From Apophysomyces variabilis (lineage: Eukaryota > Mucoromycota > Mucoromycetes > Mucorales > Mucoraceae), in contig MZZL01000409.1 of NCBI GenBank assembly GCA_002749535.1, positions 1,671,527 to 1,735,526 on the forward strand: 64,000 bases of DNA, read 5' to 3'. The translations under genes and the position numbers were made by a program. Below, piece after piece: positions 21,757 through 33,550 of this stretch; position 1 is the first letter of the stretch; the number at the start of each line of letters is the position of its first letter. The notes below the pieces were generated by a model. The model saw nothing but the letters and a program-made list of their open reading frames with translations, made no database searches and was not told the origin of the DNA.

Positions 21757-23926
21757 ATGTTAGAGGTACCTGGCGAGCTCGATGTTTCAGGAAACCATCG
21801 GACTGGTTCTCGGAAAGATCTTAAACAACACAGTCTTCAACGTAACTTGTCTTTTAGCATGAGCGCCATTACCTCCGGAGGTAATTAATTGTTAAACAGT
21901 TTGAAGATCGTAAGACGATAAACATCACCTTTTTGCGCGTACATGACATAGGATCACAGAATACTTCTTTTCACTTGCAGCAACCATCGGTAACGATATA
22001 CGGAAATGTGAGAAAACAGTCTAATAGTGACCTTATATCAGGATGCAGTTGAGGACTTAAAAGGTGAAGCTAAGGGACAAAAACGGCGATCGCCAGCATC
22101 TTCCCAAATGCGACTTGACTCTTGGTTTTCTTCATTGGAATATAGCCCAATTGATGTGACAAGGAAGCCAACTAAAAGCAATACTGACTCGGCACGGCGC
22201 AATCTCGATATGTACTCTTACCGAGTGTTTTCTTCGCGCCGTCTTCGCGACGATACAGGCAAAAAATCGGACGTAGATGATCTGCACAAGGACATTTTCA
22301 GTGACCTCACTGAAAAGCGAAGGGGAAAAAAAGCGCAGCCGGAACCGTTTGCACGCCGCATCAGTGCTTTGGATCGAACTAGTTCATCATCTCCCATGGA
22401 CGATATGGACAGTGATACCACACAGGCATATAGCATATACGATGCAGTTACAATACAAAATGAGAAGCGCACCGGCCAAGCAAACCCTCTTGGTTTCCGA
22501 GACGTCGGCAGTAATACGGACGATGACGCGACTCAGCCATATAACACGGATGATACCATCCATACACTAGATGTTAACAGATACGAATCAACGCCTTCCT
22601 ACGAATTCCATGCACGTTCGAGCGACACTCCTTCACGAATTTTACCCTACGCTTATTCGGATTACTCGAATCAATCAGAAATCGAATCGAGCTATGATAG
22701 CCCATCCTTTGGCGGCTCGTTTCCTGATTTTGAAGAAGAGATCACCTCTCTGACTTCCCGGGAATCATTCAACTTACATCCTTCCAGCAAAAGACAGAGA
22801 CAACGGGCTAATGAACGCGATGCGTCAGTAGCTTACAATGAAACCGTTTGCAATCCTGTCGGGACGGCCCTCTTAGGTCCCTATGAGGATAGCGATACTC
22901 TGCCTTATTCGATCAGTGACCCTATTAGTTCTCCCCCAGCGGACTGCATCGCAGCAAACACTATGAATAGCAGCCAACAATTGTACACTCGATATGTTCA
23001 TGCCACATCACAACCAGACGTAGAAAACATAAAGCGATCTAAATTTCCGGATTTTGGTGACCAGCTCAGTGATGATGTATTTTGCAGTCCGCGCTCTCAA
23101 AAAGGGGCTACCGATTTGTCTAGTTTTGACATATCTTCTCAACTATCTCTGGATTTTATGACGGAGAACAATGCGCGTACTCCTCATCATAGTCCAGCCG
23201 CTAACATGTGCATGAAGAAAACTACCTCTAATGATAATGTACCGGCATCATCCCAGATCCGCGATAGTGAAAGTCAATCAGGTATTGTAAAAGGTACGAA
23301 AGGTCGACGGTATGTATTTTATGTTGATTCCTTTCTAGATGTCACTAAGGACGTGGATCGCTGTGAGAAGATCCAGCGCTACATGCTACAGCGCCGCAGC
23401 TATGATGGTTCATTTGATGAAGAAGCCTTTAACTTTGAACATTGGAATCGCTCGCCAACCAACGTGTCATTGATCCAAGATAGTGACTGTGATGAAGACA
23501 TCAATGGTTCTGACAAGGCGCAGCACACTATAAGAAACGACGCGTATTCGGGTTGCAAAAGGAGCCTTTCTGGCGAATCGTTTCTATCTATGAGTTCATG
23601 GCCCAGTGTATCAACTTCGTGTATAAGTTTCGAGGAGGAGGAGACTGGTACACCGCAGGCGATTTCGTGCAGAAGTTCGTCACCGCAATCGGATTCGCCG
23701 TTCACTCTATCTGATGATGAAAGAAAACAGCTCTCTCTATATAGCAGCTCCAAAGGGCAGTCGCTACCTGTGGATTTATCAAAGGTTTGAACTACCAAGG
23801 GTCAAGAAGGAGTTTGCCGGAGATAAGATTATTAAAAGCTTTTTGTTACAGGACATTAACCGGCCTGAAACAGGCTTCAAAGTACGACGAAAACGAAGAT
23901 ATGGACTGCAACGGCCTCGTCATTGA
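21757..23926 (+). CDS. Ser/Asp-rich protein with basic C-terminal tail, family unknown
   Basis: I do not recognise a family. The main exon (to 23784) is one long frame rich in Ser, Asp, Thr and Tyr, hence largely disordered. It carries three spaced acid-Thr-x-x-Tyr units: DSDTTQAYSIYD, DDDATQPYNTDD and EDSDTLPYSISD. A better-ordered patch is RRYVFYVDSFLDVTKDVDRC followed by EKIQRYMLQRRSYDG. A 67-nt intron (23785-23851) adds a final exon KDINRPETGFKVRRKRRYGL ending at 23926, a likely nuclear-localisation tail. At the 5' end I propose ATG 21757 (MLEVPGELDVSGNHRTGSRK), donor at 21881 and acceptor AG at 22026-22027, joining in phase 1; this 147-nt intron is long for the window, so the start is tentative. 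Acidic TQ-type repeats occur in DNA-damage adaptors that bind FHA domains, but that link is only a guess. Confidence 0.7.
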
Positions 23927-24212
23927 TGGTTTCTTACGATCAGTACTTCTGATAATTGGTCTGTCAAACTAAGATAGTTACTTTAATGCTAACCGTCTGG
24001 TCACGGCAGCCCTGTGATTTTGGTATAATGTCGGTGATAGCCGGAATTATTATCGACAACGCCATACCAAAAAAGAGCATACCTCAATCTTTGTTTGTTT
24101 ATATATTCTGAGGCAATCAACAGATCCATTTGTATTTCTTTCTTGCTTTTCGCTGCCTTTCTTCTTCCCGTTCCCTACCTTCCCATCAGTATTCTTCATT
24201 TAATCATTTAAC
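23927..24212. promoter_or_regulatory. short intergenic/promoter region of the amidohydrolase gene
   Basis: 286 bp between two plus-strand genes. A C/T-rich stretch (ttctttcttgc...cctttcttcttcccg) precedes the ATG at 24213, as is common upstream of fungal start sites. No defined factor site was recognised. Confidence 0.4.
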
Positions 24213-25348
24213 ATGTCATCAACTTCAAAATGGTCTGCTTATAAAGAAAATAGTGTAATAACTGTTGACACGGAAGTTTAAGTATTGTAGATGTGCATAC
24301 ACATGTATATCTGGACGAGTATCTTGACATTCTTCGGAAGAGAACAACGGTCCCCCGGGTACTTCCACCATTAGAACCAGGACAGGATGAGCGACTACTT
24401 ATATTACCTGATGAAGATAAGGATGAGTCAACAAGAAACGGGCGAACCATCGGCGCAGCATTTTACGATGTTCGCGAGAAGCTGGCTTTTATGGACAAGC
24501 ATGGGATCGATATATCTGTGGTTAGCTTGGCTAACCCTTGGTTGGATTTCTTGCCAGCAACTTCTGACACTGCTGAATTGGCTTGCCGACTGAATGATAG
24601 CATGGATAGACTATGTCAAGATCCGGTGACACAGGGACGCCTCTACGGGTTTGGGGCTCTTCCGCTTAGTTCGGTCGAGGCATCCATTGAAGAAGTCGCG
24701 CATATTGCCCAGTTAGGGCGTCTGAGGGGAATTATTATGGGTACACAAGGATGCGGACGAGGACTAGACGATCCCGAGCTCATACCGCTATTCGAAGCTA
24801 TTGCTCGAAATGACCTTGTCATATTTCTTCATCCTCACTACGGCCTACAACTCCCCGCTGCCGAAAATGTCGGCCATTCGCTCGCACTAGCGCTCGGCTT
24901 TCCTTTTGAAACAACTCATGCAATTGCACGTTTGATCCTTTCCGGCATTTTCGATCGGATCCCTACACTTAAAATTCTTTTAGCCCACTCTGGCGGAACC
25001 TTGCCATTCCTGGCTGGACGCATTGATTCCTGTGTTGCGCATGATCCGGTAGTTGCAACCAGACTGAAACACCCTCCGTCCTATTACCTCAAAAAACTTT
25101 ATTATGATGCAGTAATCTATCATTCTTCTGCTATCAAAGCTACAGCGGACTTCGTTGATCCGAGCAATATGATGTTTGGGACAGATCATCCCTTTTTCCC
25201 ACCTTTAGACGGCGGTTCTGGACGTTGGAAGTCAGTTGACATGAACCTCTCGGCTATTGCGGAAACCGGATTCAGCGAAGCACTGCAGGAATCCATCCTT
25301 GGTGGTAATGCCTTGAGGATTTTGAATCTTGAAAGACCAAGGCAATGA
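24213..25348 (+). CDS. metal-dependent amidohydrolase of the ACMSD/decarboxylase family
   Basis: Members are zinc-dependent, non-oxidative decarboxylases (aminocarboxymuconate semialdehyde decarboxylase, gamma-resorcylate decarboxylase and relatives) or simple hydrolases. Exon 1 (24213-24232) joins in phase 2 across a 50-nt intron to give MSSTSKCIVDVHTHVYLDEY, which restores the HxH metal motif. Further ligand motifs are FLHPHYG, LLAHSGGTLPFLAGR and FGTDHPFFPP (the catalytic Asp) near residues 180, 225 and 295. Total length is about 361 aa, normal for the family. The substrate cannot be told from sequence; fungal homologues act on hydroxybenzoates or tryptophan-derived semialdehydes. The exon-1 donor GTCTGC is weak, but no other start keeps the HxH. 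Confidence 0.88.
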
Positions 25349-25507
25349 GTAAGCTTTCTTTTCAATGGCTATCAAGAACTTGGCAACACATATCTTTAAG
25401 AAAGAGGATCAATAAAATAATAGATGATATTGCTTCCTTTTCAGATGTGTTGCTCAGTCGTTGTTCGTTACATTCCGTGTGCAACAAAGCTTTTTTATTC
25501 AAAGTCC

Positions 25508-26409
25508 TCAATGAATGGGCTGATAAGCATATTCGGGTGGGCTCATCAGAGCTACTAAAGTGAGTATCACACCAAGAAGGAGACTGAGGCACCAACTGAT
25601 GGTGCAAACAATAAATGAAACACTGTAACGGGTTCCCATGTAAAAGGTACCACTGTAGTTGTACAAGTATGCGATGGCGCCCATCGAAAATGCTTGGGGT
25701 ATTGCTGCATAAATAACGGAGTTAACCGTCGTCCATCCCTTTTTTCTCATAACGCTACTCACCACAAAGAACAAACAATCTGTATTGTTTAGATAAAAAT
25801 CAAGTTAATTCATTTGAAAGCATCTCAGGATCAGCAGCATACCCTGACAAGGTCATCCAAGATCTTGCTCTTTTTCTTTGACTGCTGCACATGGTACCCA
25901 ACAGAGCCAACAGTGTCAATCCACCCAAGATAGCTGCCAGTACCATGGCTGCGGCTGCCGCTCTCCTATACATCGTTTGTTCCCGTCAACTAGGATAATT
26001 CCAAAGCAAGAACAAACCATAATTCGCAGAAACCATCTGCAGATAAGGTTTGTCAAAAAATACAAAACTTGCGAGCCGACAGCTTACCTTCGTTGCAGTC
26101 TCCGTAATCTGCCGAGGGAAATGGTCGGCACTCTCGTGTATAACTACGTAAGGGCATCAATTAATTAAACAAGGTTGACTATATCTGAACGTCTTCTCAC
26201 CTTCTACATAGTTGAAAAAGTCCATAATTTGTTTCGGTATAAAAAGGGACGGGAAGGACGAACACCAGCCTAGAATTTACGTTAGCCATCCATAGCAAGA
26301 TTTTTGCTTCACAATACCATTTCGGCAGCGCCACTGCTGTAATGGTTAAGGCATAATTACAAATGAAGACAAAGAAGGTTATTACGTAGGATAAAAGAGA
26401 AACTGCCAT
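25508..26409 (-). CDS. four-span membrane protein with Cys-rich loop (claudin/PMP22-like architecture)
   Basis: Joined by eye: ATG 26409 gives MAVSLLSYVITFFVFICNYA (TM1). A first intron removes a GTATTG-to-CTAG stretch and restores LPKWLVFVLPVPFYTETNYG. The next joins give LFQLCRSYTRECRPFPSADY and DGFCELWRAAAAAMVLAAIL (loop with five Cys, then TM2). The last coding exon holds two hydrophobic spans around VIYAAIPQAFSMGAIAYLYN and SFIVCTISWCLSLLLGVILT. The tetraspan layout with a paired-Cys first loop is seen in claudin/SUR7-like families, and a FCELW-type motif recurs in fungal relatives from memory. The exact role is unknown; plasma membrane is likely. The join before the last exon is uncertain because more than one acceptor keeps the frame. 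It is convergent with the amidohydrolase gene, 159 bp apart. Confidence 0.7.
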
Positions 26410-26949
26410 GAGAGAATGGGAAGAATGCAAGGAACAGGTGAATGCGAGAAACCTGTTTGCTTTCCAAATATGATGTCATGCGGCAAATCCCAACTCGAGA
26501 AAATGGCTACTTGCACCACATGTATACTAAAGTGCACACATTAATTCAGGTCGTCAGTGGATCCGTTCCCTCAGGTTCCGGTGGAGGCAAAGCATTTATG
26601 CAACCAGATTTCCGTGTAAACGATAACTTGAATAATCAGCACGTTTATGGACATTATCCTGTATTAGATCTGGGATGTTTGGCTGTGTTTGGCCGATTTA
26701 CGCAACAGAAAGAAAATATCAAATTAAATGTTAAGCAACAACGAACAAAACAAATCATAGTGGAAAAACCTTTTGATTCGATTTATGAAAGACGTTATTT
26801 ATACTTATCCTCTAGCTATGAGGTACAGCACTATGCTATTGAAGTAGATACTGCGGTATCTTTGGTGTGAGTACCACTTTTAAGTCTCAGCCAGTTACCG
26901 ATAATTTGTCCGCCACTCTGGAAAGAAACCGTAGGCACCTATCCTGACC
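26410..26949. other. divergent intergenic region, tetraspan gene / PIL1
   Basis: 540 bp shared by two divergent genes, so it must hold both promoters. A 142-codon plus-strand frame at 26442-26870 spans most of it but has no recognisable motif and ends 80 bp before the PIL1 ATG; I treat it as chance. Confidence 0.45.
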
Positions 26950-28478
26950 ATGTTCTCATTTAACCCATTTCATCTGGGCAGCAGTAAATACGCACATTTG
27001 GAAGATAAGAACCTCAATGATCTTCTGGATACCGAGAAAAAAGTCGCGTCCTTGTGGGGGCAGATGGCCGAAGAGCGTCGAGTTTCTGCAAATCATATGA
27101 TGAGATACGGTAGACCACAGGGTCACGACATCTCGGTGAGTTCGCGCGTAAAACTTGATTAGCAAGGCATACTAAGTTAATCGGAATTGAATAGGATGTA
27201 ACCAGCAAACTTTCTGGGTTGCTTATTAGGTGGTCCGAAGTATTAACGCATTTTGCAGGTTTCATCGAGTTTTGCGCATAATATACCTTTGTTAACTTCT
27301 CCGATAGGGAATTATGAGCAGTATCAGACAACAATGAAATCGATCGCTGAGCGTGAAAGCACTCTGTTTGCAAGCCGAGAAAAGAAAAGACGGCTGATGG
27401 AAAGCATTGTCAAGTGGGAAGAGAATCATCCTGGTGCAGTTGACAAGCTGATGGAATTGAAAAGTCAGCTAGCTGAGCTGGAGAAGGCCACCGAAATGGA
27501 CGAGGTAGAAATGAGTAATTTTAAACGAGTTGCTACAAGGGAAGCACTCTATCTTCTTCTAAACGGGATGCATGAAATGGCAAGCAAGACGGATGTCATA
27601 GCATCGTTTGGGAAATATATCGTGGACGAACTAGATGTTACTCCAGTAAAGGTTGGCCAGGAGCGACCCGAGTATAAAGGTAGGATAAGCAAATTAGCAA
27701 GCACGTTATTTAAACGGCAATAGGCGCTCTTCAAACGACACGCATTGTGGATGATGCAACGCGTGCCTTAGACAACTGGAAACCCGACCGGGCAAAAGTT
27801 CGCCGTACGTTGACAGGACACCATGGCCGCAATCCCCTCATCTCTCGGTTGAGAAAGACTGCTGCAATCAATAAAGATCTTCCCCCAGCTCCATCGGCAA
27901 CGGATGAAGGCAAGGAAATCGAAACACAAGCTGCGAGCTCCACGGAAGTATCAACTGGAGGCGATAGCTTGCCAACCGTACCCGAGCTGCCAGTGGAACA
28001 GGAAATTGACCAGATAGATGACGAAGAAGACAAGCATATTCCATCCAACCATATTCACAAGCCCGATGAAGCAGACGCTAGCCAAGCTCCTCAGCTTCAC
28101 TCTAGCCCGTATGCAAATCTTTTCCCCACGCCGGCACCTTCGCCCGGTGGGTTTTCCCATATTTATTTGGGCCTTCCAGATCATCAAAAGTTATACCAAT
28201 TTTACCAACATTATACTCCTCCAAAACCTTATGACGAAATGGCACAGCTCCTAACTCCTAATGCCGTATTCCAACCTTCCCCACTACGCAGCCCTAATTT
28301 AAAACCACGCGTGGATGCAGGAGGCTTCTTTTTACCCAATATACACCCTCAACCATCGATGTCCACTACAAGTGTGCGAAGTCATCATACGTCTCCTCAT
28401 GATACAGACGTAGATGATCAGGAAGACTCAAAGGAACTTGAAGAAAACAAAACGGACACCCCTGATAAAACGGAATAA
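26950..28478 (+). CDS. PIL1: eisosome core protein (Pil1/Lsp1 BAR family)
   Basis: Pil1/Lsp1 proteins form BAR-domain half-shells that build eisosomes, the plasma-membrane furrows that store transporters and sense membrane stress. Four exons: 26950-27135, 27195-27258, 27308-27679 and 27724-28478, all joins in frame, about 458 aa. Family blocks are DTEKKVASLWGQMAEERR, a short exon DVTSKLSGLLIRWSEVLTHF, GNYEQYQTTMKSIAERESTL, the coiled-coil KLMELKSQLAELEKATEMDE, and SFGKYIVDELDVTPVKVGQE followed by ALQTTRIVDDATRALDNW. The last 220 residues form a Pro/Ser/His-rich, acidic tail (SPYANLFPTPAPSPGGF) that is probably disordered and longer than in yeast Pil1. Yeast Pil1 is controlled by Pkh kinases. 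I call the family with confidence; Pil1 versus Lsp1 cannot be separated here. Confidence 0.9.
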
Positions 28479-28551
28479 AGTGTTTTATACCTTTATAGAT
28501 CTGCCCCCCAAAAAAAAACAGCAATCTTCAACTCTCACAAGCAAAGAGCGT

Positions 28552-28806
28552 CTATTTCGCACGGAAAAATGATACTGGCATTATAAAATAGTGATGTATT
28601 GTTGACCATGACCTTTTATTTAGACGACGTCTATGCCAATGGCAGTAAACTATTGAAAGAAAAGTATCTTGGTTTACGACTACTGACATGAAAGTCGTAT
28701 CACCGTAACCAAGACAAAGATCGCCCCTGATCTGTTTTAGATATTCAAGAACCTTTTTTGCCGCTGCCATGTTGAATGACAAAAGGCGAAGAAGGCTGAA
28801 TGGCAA
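28552..28806 (-). pseudogene. possible Ty1/copia polyprotein scrap
   Basis: The minus frame reads FNMAAAKKVLEYLKQIRGDL then CLGYGDTT, resembling the end of the copia reverse transcriptase, where an AAKRVLRYLKGT-like helix precedes the RNase H domain. Nothing else of the element is visible and no LTR was found. It lies 74 bp past the PIL1 stop. The similarity is short, so this is a weak call. Confidence 0.35.
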
Positions 28807-30067
28807 GTAAGGAATCCTGACAACTTCGAGGAGAAGTACTTGAGGTAACTAGATCTAATCGGTAATGTTAGCTTACAGCTGTTGGCTGGTAACATTACGA
28901 GGTGCATTGTCAGCGTGTATCATACGTTTCCTAGCGTAGATGAAAGCACAATCAATGTGATAAATAATCAAATCCCACAGGAGTGGTTTTCTTGCCTGCA
29001 ACTTGGCTCAGCGCCTTTCTTCTAGCTAGTTCGGAAAATCAGCAATTGGAGATTGGCTCTGTAAAATGTTACCGTTATCACATCCAGAAATTACTGGTGA
29101 CACTTAAGGAATTTGATCAGCTTCCCTTTCGTTATCTGTATGTCCTCGTTTTTCTATATGAAGTTAATGTTGCTCTCCTCTACTTCTTCTACACTGTATC
29201 AACGCATTCCTTTCTCAGCTTTCCTTTTGATACAAAGAATACAAAGACCAGGCATTGATATGCTTAGCTGTTTGTCACACATACATCTTAATCAGTGTCT
29301 CGGTCATCGTCCGTATGGCGGGGGACGACTGAGGCTAATCATTGTCGGAAAAGTAACAACAATTCCCGGAACAAACACGAACCTCTCCGTGTTGATTTGG
29401 GAGCAAATCACTGACACGATCTGAATCACCATTCTCCTTGAAAGTTCCAGCTTGACTCCAGACGTATGGATTGCTGATCTTGCATCAAACTCTGCTTTAA
29501 AAGGATTGAATGGCAGGCAGAGGTAGGAATACAGGCACCATGATGGTTCAATAAGATCTTGTTTCTTACCTGATAGAAAGATTGGGTTGAACCTTAAACC
29601 AAGGTTACATAACAATGGCGTTGGAGTTGGCTTTGTTGACGTACTGTCAGCCTGTTTATCGACCTTACCACCCCTCTCTGACAAATATGATGCATATGCA
29701 CTTCAATGCGAGGCCATGTCTGTATCTGTGTACCTCACAATAAGATCAAAGCATGCATAGCAAGATATGCGTTAACCCAAGAAACAATGGTAATAAATCA
29801 CTTGGATAAAGTGACAACGATAACTGAACGTCAACTGACTTATGTTTGTTATGATTGATATCTCAACGCTGAGAAAATCCTCGGAAGACGTGGGAGATCT
29901 TTCCCTGCGGAAATTCCACCGAAACAAATTTGCTTTAGGTTTGCTTATCTGAAGCCGATATCGCTGAAAACACGTGGAGTATACGATGATAGACTAACAG
30001 ATAAATTTCCAATTGAAATAGTACTCAATCAACTTCTCCTTGTTCAGTTTGATATTACTTTTGCAAC
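28807..30067. other. gene-free stretch before the MFS permease
   Basis: The longest frame (minus 29304-29684, 126 codons) has no motif I know. Tail positions contain the MFS promoter. No repeat or RNA gene was recognised. Confidence 0.45.
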
Positions 30068-31937
30068 ATGGAAGAAGCACAAAACTTGAAGCAAGCACCA
30101 GTGGAACGAAAACGTAAAAATTCCGAAATCACCGTCTATGGATCCATGGACTACGATAGTCTTATAGACTACCACAATGATGCCAATATGAAATGGACAG
30201 AAGAGGAAGAAGAAGAAGTTAGAAGAGTGCTTGACCGCAGACTGTTACCTGCTGTTTTACTTATGACCTTTGTCTTGCACATGGATCGAACCAACCTATG
30301 TAAGAACACTGCCTTACTCTACACAATCTGACAGCTCTTTTATTCATCTCTTTTCAGCTAACGCTATATCCGACAATTTTGCTTCCGATCTTGGATTCGA
30401 CAATGACGGGGTTAATGTTGGAATTATGATTTATTTCGTACTATTCACTCTGGGTGCTCTAACATCTAACACGGTTATTAAACGTATTGGAGTTCTACCG
30501 GGAATCCCCATATTAATGACCTCTTGGGCAATCGTTACGTGGGCGCACGCTCTTTTGCAAGTAAGCAACAAAAGAAATTTACATTGTCTTAATCAAGCAC
30601 AGGATTACACGGGTTATATAATACTCCGGGTATTGATTGCTATTACAGAAGCAGGTTTTCTTCCTGCATGTCTCTTCTATATGACTTCTTGGTACAAGAG
30701 TAATGAAATGGGTGCACGGCTGACGTACATGTGGAGCATACAAGGTGTAGCCTCCGCATTTTCCGGTATGATATCCTATGCCATATTCCAGATGCATGGG
30801 TTTTGCGGCTTGCAAGGTTGGAAATGGCTATTTTTGATAGACGGCATTTTCACTCATATCGTTGCCATTTTTATTTTGTAAGTATGATCTCGATTCGCTC
30901 TCCTATGCATTCCTCTTAACAGGTCTTGGAAAATCATCATAGTATGTATTTACCAGTCTCGCCTAGTCAAAGCGTTGCTTGGCTTAGCGAACGGCAAAGA
31001 AGAATTGCTGAGGCCCGTATTATCCGAGACGATATCACAAAGAAGGACCAGCAGAAGCACATTACCTGGAAAGACATCAAATTGGCAATTTCGGATATGA
31101 CCCTTTGGGCCAATCTTTTCCTTGTCACCCTGGGGTAATTGCAGCCACTTGATGAAACAGAAGGGAACTCACTCCATTCCCCTGCAATGAACAATAGGGT
31201 TATGCCAGCTATCCCGTTCTTCAGTTATTTGCCATCTATCATTAAGAGCGGGAACTTTCCAACTACGACTGCTAATGCCCTTACAGTTCCCTTGTATCTC
31301 TTATCCGTCGTAACATCTATCTGGTTTGCCAAGAACTCTGAAAAGCATGGACAGATTCTCCTTCACACCTTCGTGGCTCTAACCTGGAGCTTACTCGGCT
31401 TTGTTATCCTCGAGTTTCTGCCGGATACGGTTGACGGCTGGCGCCTATATATTGTAGTTCTTATTACAGCAACGGCTCCTAATACGTATGGGATACATCT
31501 TGCCCTCTTATCGGCAAACCTTGCCCCGGTAAACTGGATGTTGCGACGATCCTATGTGGCTGACATGCCGTGTTATTCTAGGTTGGAAAGCGGACTTTGG
31601 CCCTTGGCGCTATGATTGCCGCAGGCAACACGGGCGGTGCACTGGGTGCCTTTCTTTACAGTTAAGGCCCATCCTTCCTAGAGCTTCGTTGACTGAATCT
31701 GTTTCCAATTTTGTAGGAGCGGATGATGCACCCAGATTTCATGAGGGTAACAAGGTAAATGTAATTCTAAGAATAGCATGCTTGTCCTTAGTATTGGTAC
31801 TACGAGCGTGGTACGCATCAACTAATGAGTGGCGCGAACGACGATGGCGTCACATGAGTGATACGCAGCGCCAACAGTATCTTCGGACTACCACTGATAT
31901 CGGAAACGATAGCCTTGACTTTCGCTTTTGGCTGTAA
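30068..31937 (+). CDS. MFS permease, anion:cation symporter type (DAL5/TNA1 family)
   Basis: This family imports small organic anions (allantoate, nicotinate, vitamins, phthalate) with protons across the plasma membrane. The N-terminus is acidic (KWTEEEEEEVRRVLDRRLLP) and leads into TM1 VLLMTFVLHMDRTNL. Blocks follow as expected: NAISDNFASDLGF, ILRVLIAITEAGFLPACLFY, MTSWYKSNEMGARLTYMW, SGMISYAIFQMHG, the GLQGWKWLFLIDGIFT turn and, in the second half, APVGKRTLALGAMIAAGNTG. Seven exons join cleanly: CTA T|CT after TM1, CAA|GAT, TT|T ATG, GG|G GTT, CCG|GTT and TAC A|GA. The last exon ends FRFWL at 31937. An apparent stop at 31613 lies outside the spliced frame. About 12 spans are predicted, so the gene looks intact. 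The substrate is unknown. Confidence 0.88.
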
Positions 31938-32196
31938 TAAGATGATCTTAACGCTGCTGAAAAAAGCAAAATGTGGCGTTCCATGCTTTGACGAAAGCAT
32001 TGGAAGCCTGGCACAATGTATATCACCTTTCGTTTTCCTTTTTTCCGGTTACACGTAACAACTTATTTTTTCCTATTTTGGTATTTATCGGTGTTTAAAC
32101 GGCTTCTATTGCCTTTATTCAGTTTAGCAGCAAATTTCATCGATTTCACCTAAAAAAAGAATCAGTTTTCACTTTGTCTTGGCATCAAACAAAGAT

Positions 32197-32644
32197 TTAC
32201 ATACAGCTACATTAGAGAAAAAAGTAGTTAATATATATCTCGGTTGGAAGCGAGCAATTCACTTACCAGCAAATGGCTTCCAAGGCACAGCAACAGCAGA
32301 TGCCTTCCAAGCATCCCTTAACACAACCTCCACCTCTAAGTCTGTTTTGACATCCTTTGTTAGATTTCTGCAGCATACAAATCTAACGAGTTTTGTACCT
32401 CAGCATAGAAGACACAGCTGAATCTAGAATATTTCTTAGCAAAAGAACAGGCTCTTCATAGCTTTTTTACTGTGGCATACATACCATCTTCATTCTGTTG
32501 CTTCTTACAGGAGTGACTGGCTACTTCGGTGTTTGCCATCATAGGTTGAGAAGCACAGTAAGCTTCCTGGATGGGCATCACGGCAGCATCAGTAGGTTGA
32601 ACGGGTTGACTATGCAGATTATTTAGTACTCCTTGTTTGTCCAA
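32197..32644 (-). CDS. small CYSTM-type cysteine-rich membrane protein
   Basis: CYSTM proteins are short tail-anchored peptides with a Cys-packed transmembrane module, linked to stress and metal tolerance in plants and fungi. Exon 1 from 32644 reads MDKQGVLNNLHSQPVQPTDA and is Gln/Pro/Ala-rich. The module exon reads KSNKGCQNRLRGGGCVKGCL then EGICCCCALEAIC, with the typical run of Cys after a Gly-rich lead. I join exon 1 at a GTAAAA donor (phase 0, ending NEDGMYAT) to the acceptor TGCTGCAG. A last small intron gives a CCM ending with a stop at 32197-32199; reading through instead ends at Trp-TAA about 75 bp earlier. The module is clear, but the exon joins are tentative. The protein is under 110 aa. 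Confidence 0.6.
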
Positions 32645-33376
32645 AAAGAATCTTTAGCACTTAATCACCTCATGGTGTGTAACAAGAGATGTATAGGAAA
32701 GAAAAGGGCAACAGTTTTAGTTCCTTAGTACGAATAGCTCAACGTTTTATATGCGGATGGGAGGCTGCTCTCCGAAAAAAAAAAAATTCGCGCTTCCTCA
32801 TTTGGAACGAGGTTTGCAGACCAGCCACAACCTTTCTCCATAGGCGGATGAACGGAGGAAGGACAAAGAATGACTCTTTCTTTAGTAAACAAAAAAAACT
32901 TGCACTGATGACTGATAGTAGATACGCGTCTAAGGTGGTTAAATCCATAGAATACTTTACTCTGTTCCTAGCATATGTCAGAAAAAAAAAGAGCTTGGAT
33001 TGGCTGACGTGATATTGCATAGTGTTACACCATCACCGTTGAGCAACTCTCAAAGCTGAAAAAGAAGCCAGCTCGAGCTTGAAGGCCGATAAAAGACAAA
33101 TGAACTTCATAACGATCATGCCCAACAACATCTGTTAACTCCTACCTGCGATTCGTACACTTAACCATCGTGCAGAGATAGGTGATACTGATACTGTTGT
33201 CGTTGGGTATATTCTTGGCAATTACTTGTCCTATTTTGTTTCCGTTTGGTTAATGTTGCCTAGACACAATCAAGCGTAGTGTGTGTTCCTGCAGGGATCC
33301 GGTAGACATTACACGAATGCAGAAATCATTAAATCTGATATGTTTGGACATACGGTTGATTTGCTGTCTATAGCTA
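32645..33376. other. gene-free stretch with A-tracts
   Basis: CYSTM promoter side. It contains several poly(A) tracts (near 32776 and 32981) and short frames on both strands without motifs. Confidence 0.45.
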
Positions 33377-33550
33377 CTTTATTTCCAAATATTAAAGTCT
33401 CATCTAGCAAATTCATTTGGCGCATTTTGGAAACTGGGCTTGACGCTAACAAAGTATATTAATTGTCGTGTTATAAGAGTTCCAATTGACCACTTCCACT
33501 GGACTGCGACTTGGATTTTCGTAGTTTGTCGAAATTATTTTTCGGAAATA
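33377..33550 (+). repeat. solo copy of the 988-bp element's terminal repeat
   Basis: Starts ctttatttccaaatattaaag after a TA dinucleotide and matches, over about 170 bp, the left terminal repeat of the element at 39214-40201, including ggcgcattttggaaactggg and gttccaattgaccacttcc. No partner repeat lies nearby, so this is a relic or solo end. Confidence 0.75.

Noticed and set aside
26442..26870. 142-codon frame before PIL1
   Set aside because: Lies wholly in the divergent promoter region, with no motif.
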